NCBI GenBank assembly: GCA_963978545.1
Contig: OZ021732.1
Location: 24,872,688-24,936,687 of the forward strand
Length of the DNA stretch: 64,000 bases
Direction: 5' to 3'
Source of the DNA: Linyphia triangularis
Lineage: Eukaryota; Arthropoda; Arachnida; Araneae; Linyphiidae
The notes below the pieces were generated by a model. The model was given only the letters and a program-made list of their open reading frames with translations, was not told the DNA's origin and made no database searches. The position numbers and the translations under genes were made by a program. This document shows, piece by piece, positions 45,364-56,710 of this stretch. Position 1 is the stretch's first letter. Every line of letters begins with the position of its first letter.

Positions 45364-46162
45364 ATATCCCCCAAAAAAACACTTTTGAAAAATAGAAGAA
45401 CCACCAACCTCAAAAAGAAAAAAAACTTTCTTGCAATAAAAAAATCATAAACATGATGAAAATTTTCAGCCACAAATACAGTGATATAAAAAATGGCCAA
45501 CCTCTGATTAGAACTCTCGGTTGTGACTCGCTTAAAAATGTGTGCTTACTTAGTTTATTTTTAAAATTTAAGTTCTGCTCCCATAAAAATTTACTCTGCT
45601 TGAGGTTGGCGCCAGTCATAGGAATATTAACAATGCTTGCGTTTAAAGTAATTTATGGCAGATTACACGAATATTCGAGTTCATGATTTCATTTGGATAG
45701 GTAGGAAATACAAAGTGGTGTAAATCTTCATGTTCATGTAACTTTCAAAATAGTATAGAGAAACTGTGCTCAAACGCTTGCATTTGAATATATTTATTAA
45801 GAATTTTTTAAGTAGGAAACTGAAGTGTTTGTGGTAAGCTTTTGTTTGGTTGATACATACATTTTGGAAAGTTTTTATTGTCTGGGGGCTTTAAAGGTTA
45901 GTAATTAAGACGGGCGCCAACCTCAAGCAGCGTAAATTTTTATGGGAACGGAACTTAAATTTTAAAAATAAACTAAGTAAGCAGGCATTCTTAAGCGAGT
46001 CACAACCGAGAGTTCTAATCAGAGGTTGGCCATTTTTTATATCACTGTATTTGTGGCTGAAAATTTTCATCATGTTTATGATTTTTTAATTGCAAGAAAG
46101 TTTTTTGTGTTTTTGAGGTTGGTGGTTCTTCTACTTTTCAAAAGTGTTTTTTTGGGGGATAT
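45364..46162. mobile_element. 799-bp foldback element with 250-bp arms
   Basis: The arms 45364-45613 and 45913-46162 are near-perfect inverted copies, ending outward in atatccccc/gggggatat and inward in ggttggcgcc/ggcgccaacc. The spacer of about 300 bp has no recognised coding sequence. The same peptide read from each arm (45453 plus, 45891 minus) arises because the arms are copies, not because of a gene. A terminal at/ta boundary makes the target duplication ambiguous. Confidence 0.88.
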
Positions 46163-46224
46163 CAGAACTTTTTTTTAAACACTGGCGACTTCTATTTTTT
46201 GAATTTGTCCGTTTAATCGTTTTT

Positions 46225-46625
46225 CTATATATCACCTATGGTACACCTGGTACTAGGAATATTCATAATTCTTCAAACTGAGTTCGACGATACCTTACAT
46301 GCAATAATTATCTTTAAAATTGATAAACCGGAAGTGGTACCGATAGCATACCTGGTACTTTAAACATTCCTAATTCATCAAAACAAAAGTCCAACATGCC
46401 ATATTTATCTTGGAATTTGATAAACTGAAAGTGGTACTACCTATGCTATAGCTGGTACCTTAAACATTCACAATTTTTCAAGAAAAGCCCAACGACACCC
46501 AACATGCCATATTTATCTTCAAAATTGATAAACCAGAAGTAGTACCACCTATGGTACACCTGGTACCATGAATATTCATAATTCTTCAAGTTGAGTTCAA
46601 TGATATCTTACATGCTAAAATCTAC
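46225..46625 (+). repeat. tandem repeat, about 105-bp period, about four units
   Basis: Units share ctatggtacacctggtac, attcataattcttcaa, acatgc.atattatctt and aattgataaaccggaagtgg. It lies directly right of the foldback element. Confidence 0.85.
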
Positions 46626-46714
46626 TTGAAAATTTACAAATTGGTTGAATGCGGATGGCAGTAACCATCAAAATCGACCACGAACGAGTAATAGAAACTT
46701 GTGTATGGCAACTC

Positions 46715-46815
46715 AACCCCCAAAACTTAATGAAATACGTTGCCATCGACAAAGAGCCTGTCTGCCAAGTTTCAGCTCGTTTGGTTAGTTTGTACGCACA
46801 ACGACCTATTTTAAG
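46715..46815 (+). repeat. dispersed repeat R1, core fragment
   Basis: cgttgccatcgacaaagag, tctgccaagtttcagctcg, tttggtt matches the R1 core. The 60-codon ORF through it is incidental. Confidence 0.6.
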
Positions 46816-46832
46816 GCATAATAACGACTAAT

Positions 46833-46925
46833 CAGTCCGGACCCACAGCTTAACGTGGATTCCGAATCACAACGAACATTCACACCTAACCCAGGAATCA
46901 AATCCGGCACCTTTAACATACCAAA
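46833..46925 (-). mobile_element. tRNA-derived SINE-B, copy 2, 5' part
   Basis: On the minus strand: ggatttgattcctgggttag (box B), gtgaatgttcgttgtgattc, ggaatccacgttaagctgtg, ggtccggactga, matching 9175-9255. The A-box end is missing or diverged. Confidence 0.65.
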
Positions 46926-48810
46926 ATTAATTAAAAATAGAAAGAATTATTTAAAGAAATTCAAACCAGCGTAGGATTTTAAGTTGAAACATTCCGCATC
47001 CTATAATTCAATCCGTTTGAAGATCTATAGCTTAGTTAGGGCTGGACGTTTGTCTAAATTTTTACATCAAAATCGGGCTAGAACTCGTTTTTTTATTTCA
47101 TTTTGGAAATTTCAATATTTTTTTTTCTTCATTGTCTTTAATCCTATGTACTCAATTTTTTTTTCCTTTGAAAGATATCACCGAGACGAATCTATGGTAT
47201 TTTTTGTATAATTATGTGAAGTTTCGTAAGCGAGCTAGAAAATAGTCAATTTCGGCTATTTCGCTGGAAGTTGTGCAGAGAATAGATACTTACTGTCGTT
47301 TCTGCCTTTTTAAGGTTGGCGGCGAACTGATTGTTAATGAAACGATAATAAGAGTTTGAAATCAATGTTTTAAATGTATGTTTTACAAGAATTATATAGA
47401 CCTTTTTTTATAGAATTGCTACCGCTCCAGCGACAATATAGCTTTTCATTTGAAGACATTTTTTAAAATTATTTTTTTTGAAAATCTTTTCAAAATCAGG
47501 TATATTTTGTTTTTCCCAAGAACTTAGTAATACTTGTCTAAACATATAATTACATGCAACCATGGCACTCATATTTTTCAAGAATAAAAGTATATTATCA
47601 GGTTAAATATGAGCAAACAAAAAGTTGTTTATTTTAACAGTTTTTCATAACCGAGTAAGTTTTCAGAGGTGGATTTTGCTCATTTGAAAAACAAGCTTAT
47701 CACATATTTTTAATCTTACCAAAAGTATTTAAATAAGTATATAATGTGCGTATTTATTTAATATTTGAGCTTAGTGCGCATTCAATCGGTAAAAACGTTT
47801 TAAATGCTAATTTATTTACAATATGGATTAATATTGCATTTCAAATAGAAGAAGTCAGTGTTGTATACCATTGAAAGCTTTTAGAAAATACAGATTCGAC
47901 CATTTAAGGGAGAGCCATGCAAAATAGGTTGAAAAAGTGGAAATTTTAGATAACTAATTCATTAAAATAGCGTGATGTTTGAATGAAAAAAATGAAGAGA
48001 CATTTTGATTGGGAAAATAAGAAATGGAACAAAAATGCTTCAAGTTGAATAAGATAAAAAATCGGGTACAGGGTTCACCATTTTTATCGCCTTTTTCCAA
48101 ACGTGCAGAACATGGTGAAACACTAATTTCAGTTCAAACTGCTGCTCACGTATGAAAATGGCGGCGTTTTTAATCGTGTCGTGATGTATTGAATAGAAAA
48201 GAATGATGTGAAGGAGGATGGAATGAGGCACTACGAATGAAAAATGTGGGGAATTAGGATCGAACAAACAAGGCTCTGTTTTTTCAGGAAGTATGCTTTG
48301 TACGCAGCTGGCACGCGAACACAGTGCTACAGCAAGCTGTGTACTTCGTCGATCGTGAAAGGCATTAGCTAAAGAATTTAGATTCAATTGTCAAAGTTCA
48401 TCAAAGTATAATGTTTTATGTGCAAAACTAAATTAAAGAGACAAGGAACGAGAAGAAAAAAAGCACAGGTGGCAAATTGAAGTGCCTTTTAGATCCTACC
48501 TAACGATAACACTTTTCGGGTAAGTAAAGATAATGAAAATCTCGGGGGAAAACTTTAATATCAAGAACAAAGAATTTTAAGTAAACAAAAAATCGGAAGT
48601 AGTGAAACCTTCTTTATTGATGGGAAAACTAACCTTTTTGGGACAAGGATTGTGTTCCATCACTTAACGACAAATCGAAAGTAACGATTATTCCGTAAAG
48701 AACGAATTATTTTTTCCAAACTGAGTGTAATCTCGCAATAAAGCGTACGGTGTTGCCCAATAAAAAGAGGATGAAAGGTCATAACATACCACACTGCTGG
48801 ATCTGTCGGG
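46926..48810. other. no recognised gene
   Basis: AT-rich. A 115-codon minus ORF (48040-48387) is the longest. Its translation is free of low-complexity runs but has no motif I recognise, and I could not place an exon boundary. I leave it uncalled. Confidence 0.4.
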
Positions 48811-48920
48811 CTATACTAGAAGACACCCTGATTTGAGCTCACTCAATGCTTTACAGCCATAGGGGAACCGGTTCCTACAGCGTTTTCAGTAAGCTCAATT
48901 CATCCTGTCCTCTAGTATAG
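48811..48920. repeat. 110-bp hairpin (MITE or structured RNA candidate)
   Basis: ctatactagaagacaccctg, atttgagct at the left pairs with agctcaatt, catcctgtcctctagtatag at the right (29-base arms, four mismatches), with a loop of about 52 bases. The ends begin TATA. It is either a tiny MITE or an RNA hairpin. Confidence 0.6.
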
Positions 48921-49059
48921 TGCTGTTGAAGTTAGATTTATGCGTACTCCAGGAGATCTACGTGATTTTCTCTTAATTACTTCATTGTTTTTCTTCTTTT
49001 GGAATTGAATACCATCTATTTCGTGTCACAGAAAAGCAACGAAAATAATGGCTGATAGG

Positions 49060-49330
49060 TCGTTTGGAGTGCATATATATGTAATGTATTCCCATTGGAA
49101 CCTCCAGTTTCGGATTTCGAATTCTCTAGTATTTTCCGGTGCTTGCGGGGGGCGCCTTGAATCGTCGAGCGTCACTGGGAAACCTATAAAAGCTCCATAC
49201 TTCGGTTTGCCCCGCCTTTTGGAATAATCAACTCTTGGAGCTAGCCAAACGTCATCCCGTCTCCTCTCCTCTCTTGGAAATAAACTTGTGTGCAAGTCAT
49301 CCACGATTGCTTACTTATAACGGTCAACAT
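49060..49330 (+). mobile_element. possible solo LTR
   Basis: A GC-richer block holds a TATA-like tataaaagctcc (about 49186) followed 75 bases later by aataaacttgtgtgc (49278), the promoter-then-poly(A) spacing typical of a retrotransposon LTR. No second LTR, tRNA primer site or clean TG..CA ends with a duplication were found. A genuine promoter region is the alternative. The minus 92-codon ORF here is unrecognised. Confidence 0.3.
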
Positions 49331-49522
49331 CCAAGGTACCTTTACATGTATATACTGGTTAAAGTTCGTTGTTCCCACACAGATGACCATTTCACCAATT
49401 CTTTCAGCTGCCATGCATCCCTAGCTTACAAAACTGTCTCCTCTGAATTTAATAGTAGGTACTATATACTCCGGAAGTAATTCTTGGCTTAACCTTCAAC
49501 TCACATATGCGAAATAAAGATA

Positions 49523-50174
49523 CCAAAAATACTTAAACCACTAAAAAAATTAACTTATTTTCTAAAGCTACTTCAAAATATTTTTTACAAAAATTTCTGA
49601 ATCTTAATAAATATAAGTTAATTAATACGCACCTGAAATTTAAATTCGTCAGACCATAAAATTTGGAACAATGTTTTTTTTGAAAGGTGGATGTTTAAGA
49701 GCCTATGCTAACTGTGGCTTTCTATTTCTATCAAAGAGCTATGGTTTCTTCCTGGCATTGCCATCTTTGAGTCACGCTTCGACAAGCTAGCGATTCTAGG
49801 CACCATTTATTATTTTACCACCACCGATAAATTAAAAACCAGTTGTCATGTTATTTTTATGCGATCTCTCAAAACATCCCACTTTCACTATCAGTGTGAT
49901 GATCCTTTGTCTTCCTGTTCTTGTGGGATTTCAAAGTGATCCAGTATTTTCAAGACGTTGTATAATATGTAGAGCTTCACATCTTGAACGTTTAAGAACT
50001 TTTGCAACCTCAGGTGGCTCTTGCCTGTTCGGTTAAAAGCTGTATTTTGGAAGCACTTCCCTTGACTACATGTTACAATAAATATGTTACATGTTACAAT
50101 AAACAAATTAAGTGAAGTTAAGAAACACTTTCGCAGTTAACGTAAAAATATAAGAGGGTCAAATACTTTTGGCT
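49523..50174 (-). mobile_element. Tc1-like transposon relic, internally deleted
   Basis: The right end gggtcaaatacttttggc next to TA (50175-50176) and the left end ccaaaaatacttaaacc preceded by TA (49521-49522) form diverged TIRs of the Tc1 type. Between them the minus strand encodes parts of a Tc1 transposase. At about 650 bp the element is well under half the usual 1.3-1.7 kb, and the catalytic C-terminal region is gone. Confidence 0.75.
49630..50025 (-). pseudogene. Tc1-like transposase fragment (DNA-binding region)
   Basis: On the minus strand, PPEVAKVLKRSRCEALHIIQ and RLENTGSL, a stop, then NPTRTGRQRIIT resemble the second half of the Tc1 helix-turn-helix domain and its linker (x-V-A-x-x-L-x-x-S-x-x-x-V-x-x-I-x-x-R-x-x-x-T-G-S). 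Later pieces, RKKP and LFDRNRKPQLA, correspond to the stretch before the catalytic core. Multiple stops and frame breaks make it dead. The catalytic triad is not recoverable. Confidence 0.7.
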
Positions 50175-50176
50175 TA

Positions 50177-53100
50177 TTAAACCCAACGAAAACAAGAAGC
50201 AGAACATCGAAAGCTATATTACTTTCAAATAAAAAATGGCGCCTTGACCGATCTTTATAGCATGTTAACACGCTTGTCTTTCAGGAAATAAGATTGAGCG
50301 ATAACTTCATTATAACACTCCAGAAGACAAAGAAACACGTGCTGCCTTTTAAATCAGTTATTCATATGACACAAGTAAAAGATAGGACAAGGAAATTCGT
50401 ATCCCACCCTCTACCTTTCCAATTCAGAACAGCTTCATTCAATAATAATTTATGCCTTCTGAGTAATGGTGAAATTTGTAATACAAAACCAGAGAGATCG
50501 ATTGTTCGATACTAAGTGAAAGATGAATAGAGAGTTAATGAGAAAGAAACTAATCTTGTTCTAGGATGTTATTTAGTTATTAGATTACAAGCTTACTAAG
50601 GTTTCAATTGAGATTTCCTCGAAAGATATTCCTAACAGAGTGTGATTTTTTAAAATTTAATTTATTAAAGCTTTCCCGAGTTATAAAACTGAGCAAATAG
50701 AATTGCTTTTAAATTATTTTTGTATATATATTTGAGCGATTTTTGAGAAAGAACGTGATATAAGAATGTGTTTGATGTTAATACACTTCGCTGTTAGTGA
50801 CCGACCGATATTGTAATGTAAAAAAGTAGAAACATGAATGAAGTTCAAACAGGTTATATTTAAGTAAAATTTAGTCAAATTCATTTATAATTTTTTTTTT
50901 TCACAAGACATTTATGTATTAACATGCATCTTTTAAAGGTTTCAGAGAAAGACATTCGAAAAAAAAAAAAATAATAATAATTTAATACTTCTTTGAATTT
51001 CTGAGTGAATGAAGCTCTTTTGGCCCGATTTGAACAATAGTTTCCAGTGTTCATTTTAAAACTTCTCACTTTATTATCGAACAATATTTAAAACCTTTAC
51101 ACATTTCAGATGACTCTTTGACACAATGAAAAGTGCACGGAACTCACTTGAAGGTCAAACTAATTTCTCTTCGTGACAGATGGCATAAAATCCTGAAGTT
51201 GCAATGTAATATTCTTTACAATGCGGAGTCTTTTCGAATATAATACTAAATTTCACTCAGTTCACCACTAAATTTGTGTGCAGCATTTGCAGACCTTTCT
51301 TCGTCTCATATACCATTCCATTTTCCCTTTCTTCGTGTATATGCAGATCAAATTATTTAAGTACGACTATGTTATGTGCTGATTATAGTAGAAACTTATT
51401 GATACCAGCACAACTAACTATACTAATATATGTATGAAGGTTGATTTGTATGTATTTAAGAAAATTTCTGTTGACGGATTTTTCTTAAACGGAAGTAACG
51501 GATTAAGAAACATTGGTTGATAAATTACTCATAGAAGTATTTGAGAAGTTGAAGCTAAATATAACTGTAAAATCTAAAAAAATTATCAATCAAATCTTTT
51601 AGCATTTAACTATTGAATACATTTAGAATAAAGATATTTTATCTATTGCAATAACTGCTGTTTCAACAAATGTAAGTCAAATCATAAATATTTTAATACA
51701 AGAGCAAATTATACTTAAAAACATTATTCTAATTTATAGATATTCCTCAATTTTAAATTGAAGTTAAATTATATTGCAGGTTATTATATTTATATTTGAT
51801 ATGAATTAGATGTGTAATGGTGTATTTTAATGTTTGCGTTTTTGTACTTTCGCTTAAATTAATATCAGCATAATTTTTTTTTACCCTAATGCAATACTTT
51901 CATTTACATATCGGGTAATTAAAAATCAAAATACTATTTTGATATGGAGAAACATCAAAAGTTCAATCAAAATAATACGTTTTCGTTTACAAATGTTATT
52001 TTCCCTATTGATTCCAATAACATTAGAAAATTATTTAAATTTAAAATTTATGCTTTTACAACATTTTATATAAGCGCACACAATTTATATATTAAAAAAA
52101 ATTATTTTTCAAATCGCAAGATTATAAAAGGAATATTTTTAATGCATGCAATTTATTAAAAAAAAAAAAAAAAAAAAAAAACGAATTTTTAATATAGTTT
52201 AAAAAACACTTCTACCAAAAATATCATTCAATTTATATTAATTATTTAATAATTAATATTTTGAACATATATTAATGTTTACCTTAAGTTAACTTTTACC
52301 CTTAACAACAAAATACTTTACTATTGAAAAGTACTTTCTATATTATTGTACATGGTTAAACCATATAAATATGGATTAATAAATAACCTATAAATTGTTT
52401 GCATAAGTTAAGAGAAAGGAATTCTGATTATTCCAGAGAATTCAGTAATCTGAACAATTTTCTCGAAAACATCACGCCATCTTCACATTTGCAGGAGACA
52501 AATTACTGAAAGAGATTTAAAGTGTGTACACTGAAATTAGTTTGCATTTCCTTAAACTTAGTTCACTTAAGTTCTTTTATTCAGAAGCGATAACGTAATT
52601 GCTTTCTCTCTATGCTGATGGCGCTTTAAGCACGTTTCGATCGGTTGGAGGTACACTTAAGGTGAATTTCCGTGCACAGTCTAATCCAAGATGCAAAGAA
52701 TATAAGTTTTCACTTGGGATTTATTTTTGTGGATGCCATCCTCAATTTCAATCTAGTAAACTTCGAAAAATTTTCAGAGGATATACTGCTTTCAAACTAA
52801 ATTACTAATGCTTGAAATTCTGCGACTTGAAAATTTATCCTTTTTGAAGAGTAAGCTTCATATAAAGGTTAAAAAAAAATTCACTTGATGACTCGTATTT
52901 TCTTTGTGTTCCATATTTTTGAAATGTTATCACGAGAAATATTTTGACTTCTTCCAAATTTGCATGCACTTATAAAGTATTTACAAGATTGATTTCGAAA
53001 AGTGTAAAAAAAAATCTATCGAGCATTTTTTTTAGTTAAATAGGCTGTCCAAACATATTGAATGGGTGAAGAGAAAAGCGTCACTGGAGACATTTTAAGT

Positions 53101-53579
53101 AAAGTAGAATAATACAAAACAAAACAAAAATATGTACATCATTTAAATTTATTGGTACGATATTTTGCATCATTGACGATAGGTGGCGGTATTGCAACCG
53201 CTGACTTCATGAATGAACTACAAATTTTGGATAGTGCATGCTTGGTTATTGACTTGAAGTCTAAGAAGGCTTAATAATCACCACATCAACTCTTTCCCAA
53301 ATTAGTTAGCGTGTGTTGGTAACTAACTTAAAGCTATAACAAAGTATTAGATTAGAAACAATATCACGGCAATTCAGTTGGCTTCATCTGCATGCAGAGT
53401 AAAAACCGCTTACGAGTGATACAGAAGTTGCAGTTAAGAGATATGTGCGCCGTATTCATATCCCTGAAAATTTTGTGAGGACCCTAAAGAAAAAATAACG
53501 TAGGAAAGAAATTACGAAAGAAAACATACCAAGAAAGTTACCTGTAGGGATAATTTAATATCAGTGTTTACATTACTTG
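50177..53579. other. no recognised gene
   Basis: About 3.4 kb of AT-rich DNA with a poly-A tract near 52160. ORFs at 50294-50515, 51944-52159 and 52599-52808 lack recognisable motifs. Confidence 0.45.
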
Positions 53580-53595
53580 AATCATGTATAATTTT

Positions 53596-53727
53596 GCGAG
53601 GTTGCGGGTTTGAGTCCCCTGTTAGGCATGGGTGTTTGTAAATGTATGTTGGCTTGTCAAATGACGAATGTTTCGGCGCATTATAGCCCTCGTGTTGCTG
53701 ACGGCGCCAGATAATCCGAAAACAACC
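53596..53727 (+). mobile_element. tRNA-derived SINE-A, copy 5, 5'-truncated
   Basis: Begins inside the tRNA-like head (gcgaggttgcgggtttgagt) and contains the whole body and the tail acaacc. A perfect 16-bp duplication, aatcatgtataatttt, flanks it (53580-53595 and 53728-53743), the longest in the window. Loss of the 5' head with an intact duplication indicates truncation at insertion, not later deletion. Confidence 0.95.
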
Positions 53728-54080
53728 AATCATGTATAATTTTGAGTAGTTAGTTTTGTAGGATAGCTTGCCTACGTAAATGGATTTTTCCTAATATAAA
53801 TAATAGAATACATGAGTGCTATCTGTAATACTGCACCTAAACTCTTGCAAAATCTGCACTTCGTCACAAGAATAATGGAGATATCCTATGTATTCTGTTT
53901 TAATATACGTTCTGTTTTGAAAATTAAGTCGGAGAGAAGTATCAGTGTAACTGGTGCCTATGCATAGTGCAATGTGGCTTAATTAAAATGAAACGGTTTG
54001 TAGATAAGTCTGGAACTTTAAGAAATTAACAGAGCTTTATAAAATTACGCATACGTGAGATCATAGGTCTTTAAAAGTAC

Positions 54081-54082
<2 letters not shown>

Positions 54083-54130
<48 letters not shown>
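54083..54130 (+). repeat. (TA)n microsatellite at the mariner insertion site
   Basis: About 24 TA units end at the left terminus of the 54131-56710 element and resume with tatatatata directly after its right terminus. Confidence 0.95.
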
Positions 54131-54133
<3 letters not shown>

Positions 54134-54854
54134 CGTGTCCCCGTATAACCTGGCCGACCTTTATTTTCGACACCGTTGGTCCTAGATGCATAGTCCCAAT
54201 TGAAGAAATGTTTTAAATCGTTAAAATATTTTTACTGAATAGAATAGCTTTTAAGTTAGAAAAGGGGTTGGTATAAAAATTACGGATTGTAAATTTTTAT
54301 ATGGTCCCCAGTTCCCCCAACTCATATTTAGAAAAATGTTGGCCATGAAGAAACATTTCAAACAAAAAAAATTGAAATTTGAACTACCAATATTCATGGA
54401 GATATGAAAAATGGAATTTAGTGACTTATACCACTTTACACCCGTGGTCATTAACATATTTTAAGGGCATGTACACAAAATGAAATACAGAGAAAAAGGA
54501 ATTGCGTTCGGAAAATTATTCTGTAATCAAATGCATGATTACGATCTATCAATGTCTATAGTGAATTGTGGATGCTGAACTCGTTTGCAATGATAATAGG
54601 TACCCATACTCCCTAAAACTAACAAAAATCTTTCGACCACGAAGTATGAAAAAAAAAAAAAAAAAATAATAATAATAATAATAATAATAATCTGTCGAGG
54701 CCGAACAAATTTACACTCTTGTGTTGTGCAGGGGTCGCATTCGCCCTAAAATTCCTATAATTCCTTAAATTTTCGTTTCTCCCTAAAATTGTACTTACAT
54801 TTTTCGTCTATCCCTAAAATTTTAGAAATAACGGAAACATTTTCCGTTAGTGGT

Positions 54855-54889
<35 letters not shown>

Positions 54890-56710
54890 TAAAAAGGAAT
54901 AAAAAATGTCCGACCCTTATGTGTAAATTAGCATGTAGTACTGCGGGATTTGCAGGTTCCTATGCAAATTTTAGTGGCAGATTATTGATTGGTAGGTAGA
55001 AAACCAATAATGTATGTTCATCACTTCAGAATACAAGTAGGTCATACTAATACCAGATACCAGATGTATTTAGCTATTTCGTCAATCCTCGTTGTTAAAA
55101 TAAACACTGCGGAACAGTACGCAGAAATGCTATTTCTGTACGGCCAATGTAATCGAAATGGGTGAGAATCTGCAAGACATTATGCAATTAAATTATTTCC
55201 AAATGACATACATCCATCTAAAGCTACGATTTTAAATATTGTAAAGCGTTTGCGAGAAACAGGTAGCATAGGAAGACGTCCTCGATCCGGAAATACAAGA
55301 GTGGTTGTCTCTGACCAAGAAATTTGTGGGCCATGCTCTGGCTTTCCCTCAGTCTAGTGTCAGGGACATTAGTGAAGCATGTGGATACTCAAAAGCCCAT
55401 GTGTGGAGAGTCTTAAACTGACACGGTACACATCCTTATCGCCCGTAATTGGTGCAAGAGTTTTTGCCCTAGGATGAAAATAGACGGTTTGACTAGAATT
55501 GGATTAATCATTTGTGAATAACATTCCATTTTCTGATGAGTGTACGTTTTCAAGAACTGGGGTAGTAAATAGGCAAAGCACACACTTTTGGTCCCTGCAA
55601 AATTCTCATGTGATCCGACCAAACTAGCATCAAGTGCGATGGTCCGTTTGTGTGGCATATGGAAGGGAGCGTTAGTAGGACCTTTCTTTTTTGCTGATAC
55701 ATTAACAGGTTAAAAAGTATGCGAACCTGTTACAGGGACCTTTATCTGATTTTCTGGATGACTATGTCGTGTTAGCAGACCTTAAAATGATGTGGTTTCA
55801 ACAGGATGGTGCACCACCCCTTGTGGTGTGAGTTTCAAGACAACATTATCGGCTATGGAGGTCCGGTAGAATGGTCTCCTAGATTTCCAGATCTAAATCC
55901 TTTAGAATTCTTTCTTTGGGGATTTTTGAAAAGCAAGATATATGAAAAAGAATCGATGAGTCTATTAGATATGCAGAATCGAATTTTATTAGCTGCCAGG
56001 TGTATTACGCCTTTAATGCCGAAAAATATTGAAGATGAATTTGAATGACGTATGCGCTTAGGTATTTTAGTCGAAGGAAAACACTTCGAGCATATGTAAT
56101 TAAGAAAGAGGTTATTTATCCTTTTCACTTTGTTTATTTCTCTCACCTTTTAGTTTTGTTTGTGTAACAAAAAGTACTGCTTTCTGATTATGTTATTATT
56201 TAAAATTACTCAACTAAAATTGTTTATAAGTTTATTTGCTGTTGCGTTGTATAGTTTGTAATTTTTTTTTTTTTTCAAAGCAGTTTCCAGTAAAAAATTA
56301 TAATGTTTTAGGTGATGAACAACAACTTGTTTGCCATAGTCAAACCTAGTCTAGAAGCTCGTTGTTATTCCAATAAGACGATATTTTCTCATTTCAATTT
56401 ATGTACGGGCCCCCCAAATAGTGTTAAAACTTTAAACTCCAATAACACCGTTGCTATTGGTCTAAAAAATTTCATTTTTTTTATTTGAAATGTTTTTTCA
56501 TGGGCAACATTTTTCTAAATATGAGTTGGGGGAACTGGGGACCGTATAAAAATTTACAATCCGTAATTTTTATACCAACCCCTTTGCTAACTTAAAAACC
56601 ATTCAGTAAAAATATTTTAACGATTTAAAACATTTCTTCAATTGGCACTATGCATCTAGGACCAACGGTGTCAAAAATAAAGGTCGGCCAGGTTATACGG
56701 GGACACGCTG
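54131..56710 (+). mobile_element. mariner/Tc1-superfamily transposon with TIRs of about 245 bp, complete but dead
   Basis: The left terminus cagcgtgtccccgtataacc (54131) and its exact complement ending at 56710 are flanked by TA. The inverted repeats run from 54131 to about 54380 and from about 56467 to 56710 with a few substitutions and small indels. Total length is 2580 bp. A degenerate transposase lies between. A poly-A tract (about 54857-54886) and a (TAA)n tract (about 54665-54690) lie in the 5' untranslated part. The inserted copy splits a (TA)n tract, the preferred target for this superfamily. Confidence 0.95.
55109..56048 (+). pseudogene. mariner/Tc1-type transposase, multiple stops and frameshifts
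   Basis: N-terminal helix-turn-helix: AEQYAEMLFLYGQCNRNG, a stop, then ESARHYAIKLFPNDIHPSKA and LNIVKRLRETGSIGRRPRSG. After a frameshift a second helix-turn-helix follows: FPQSSVRDISEACGYSKAHV. Catalytic core: FSDEC with the first Asp codon at 55535-55537; WFQQDGAP with the second at 55805-55807; and WSPRFPDLNPLEFFLWGFLK with the third acidic residue, Glu, at 55905-55907. The last two are about 100 bases apart, so spacing is near 33-34 residues, across one frameshift just after QQDGAPP. The enzyme would cut and rejoin the element's ends. At least four stops and three frame changes show this copy is inactive. From memory, the sequence resembles the many arthropod transposases with an LTPLDFFLWG motif. 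Confidence 0.9.

Noticed and set aside
45453..46073. Two similar proteins encoded in opposite directions
   Set aside because: They are the same sequence in the two arms of a foldback element.
48040..48387. 115-codon minus ORF as a gene
   Set aside because: No recognisable domain, no supporting splice or poly(A) context; left uncalled.
55853..56146. 97-codon minus ORF
   Set aside because: Antisense to the decayed mariner transposase.
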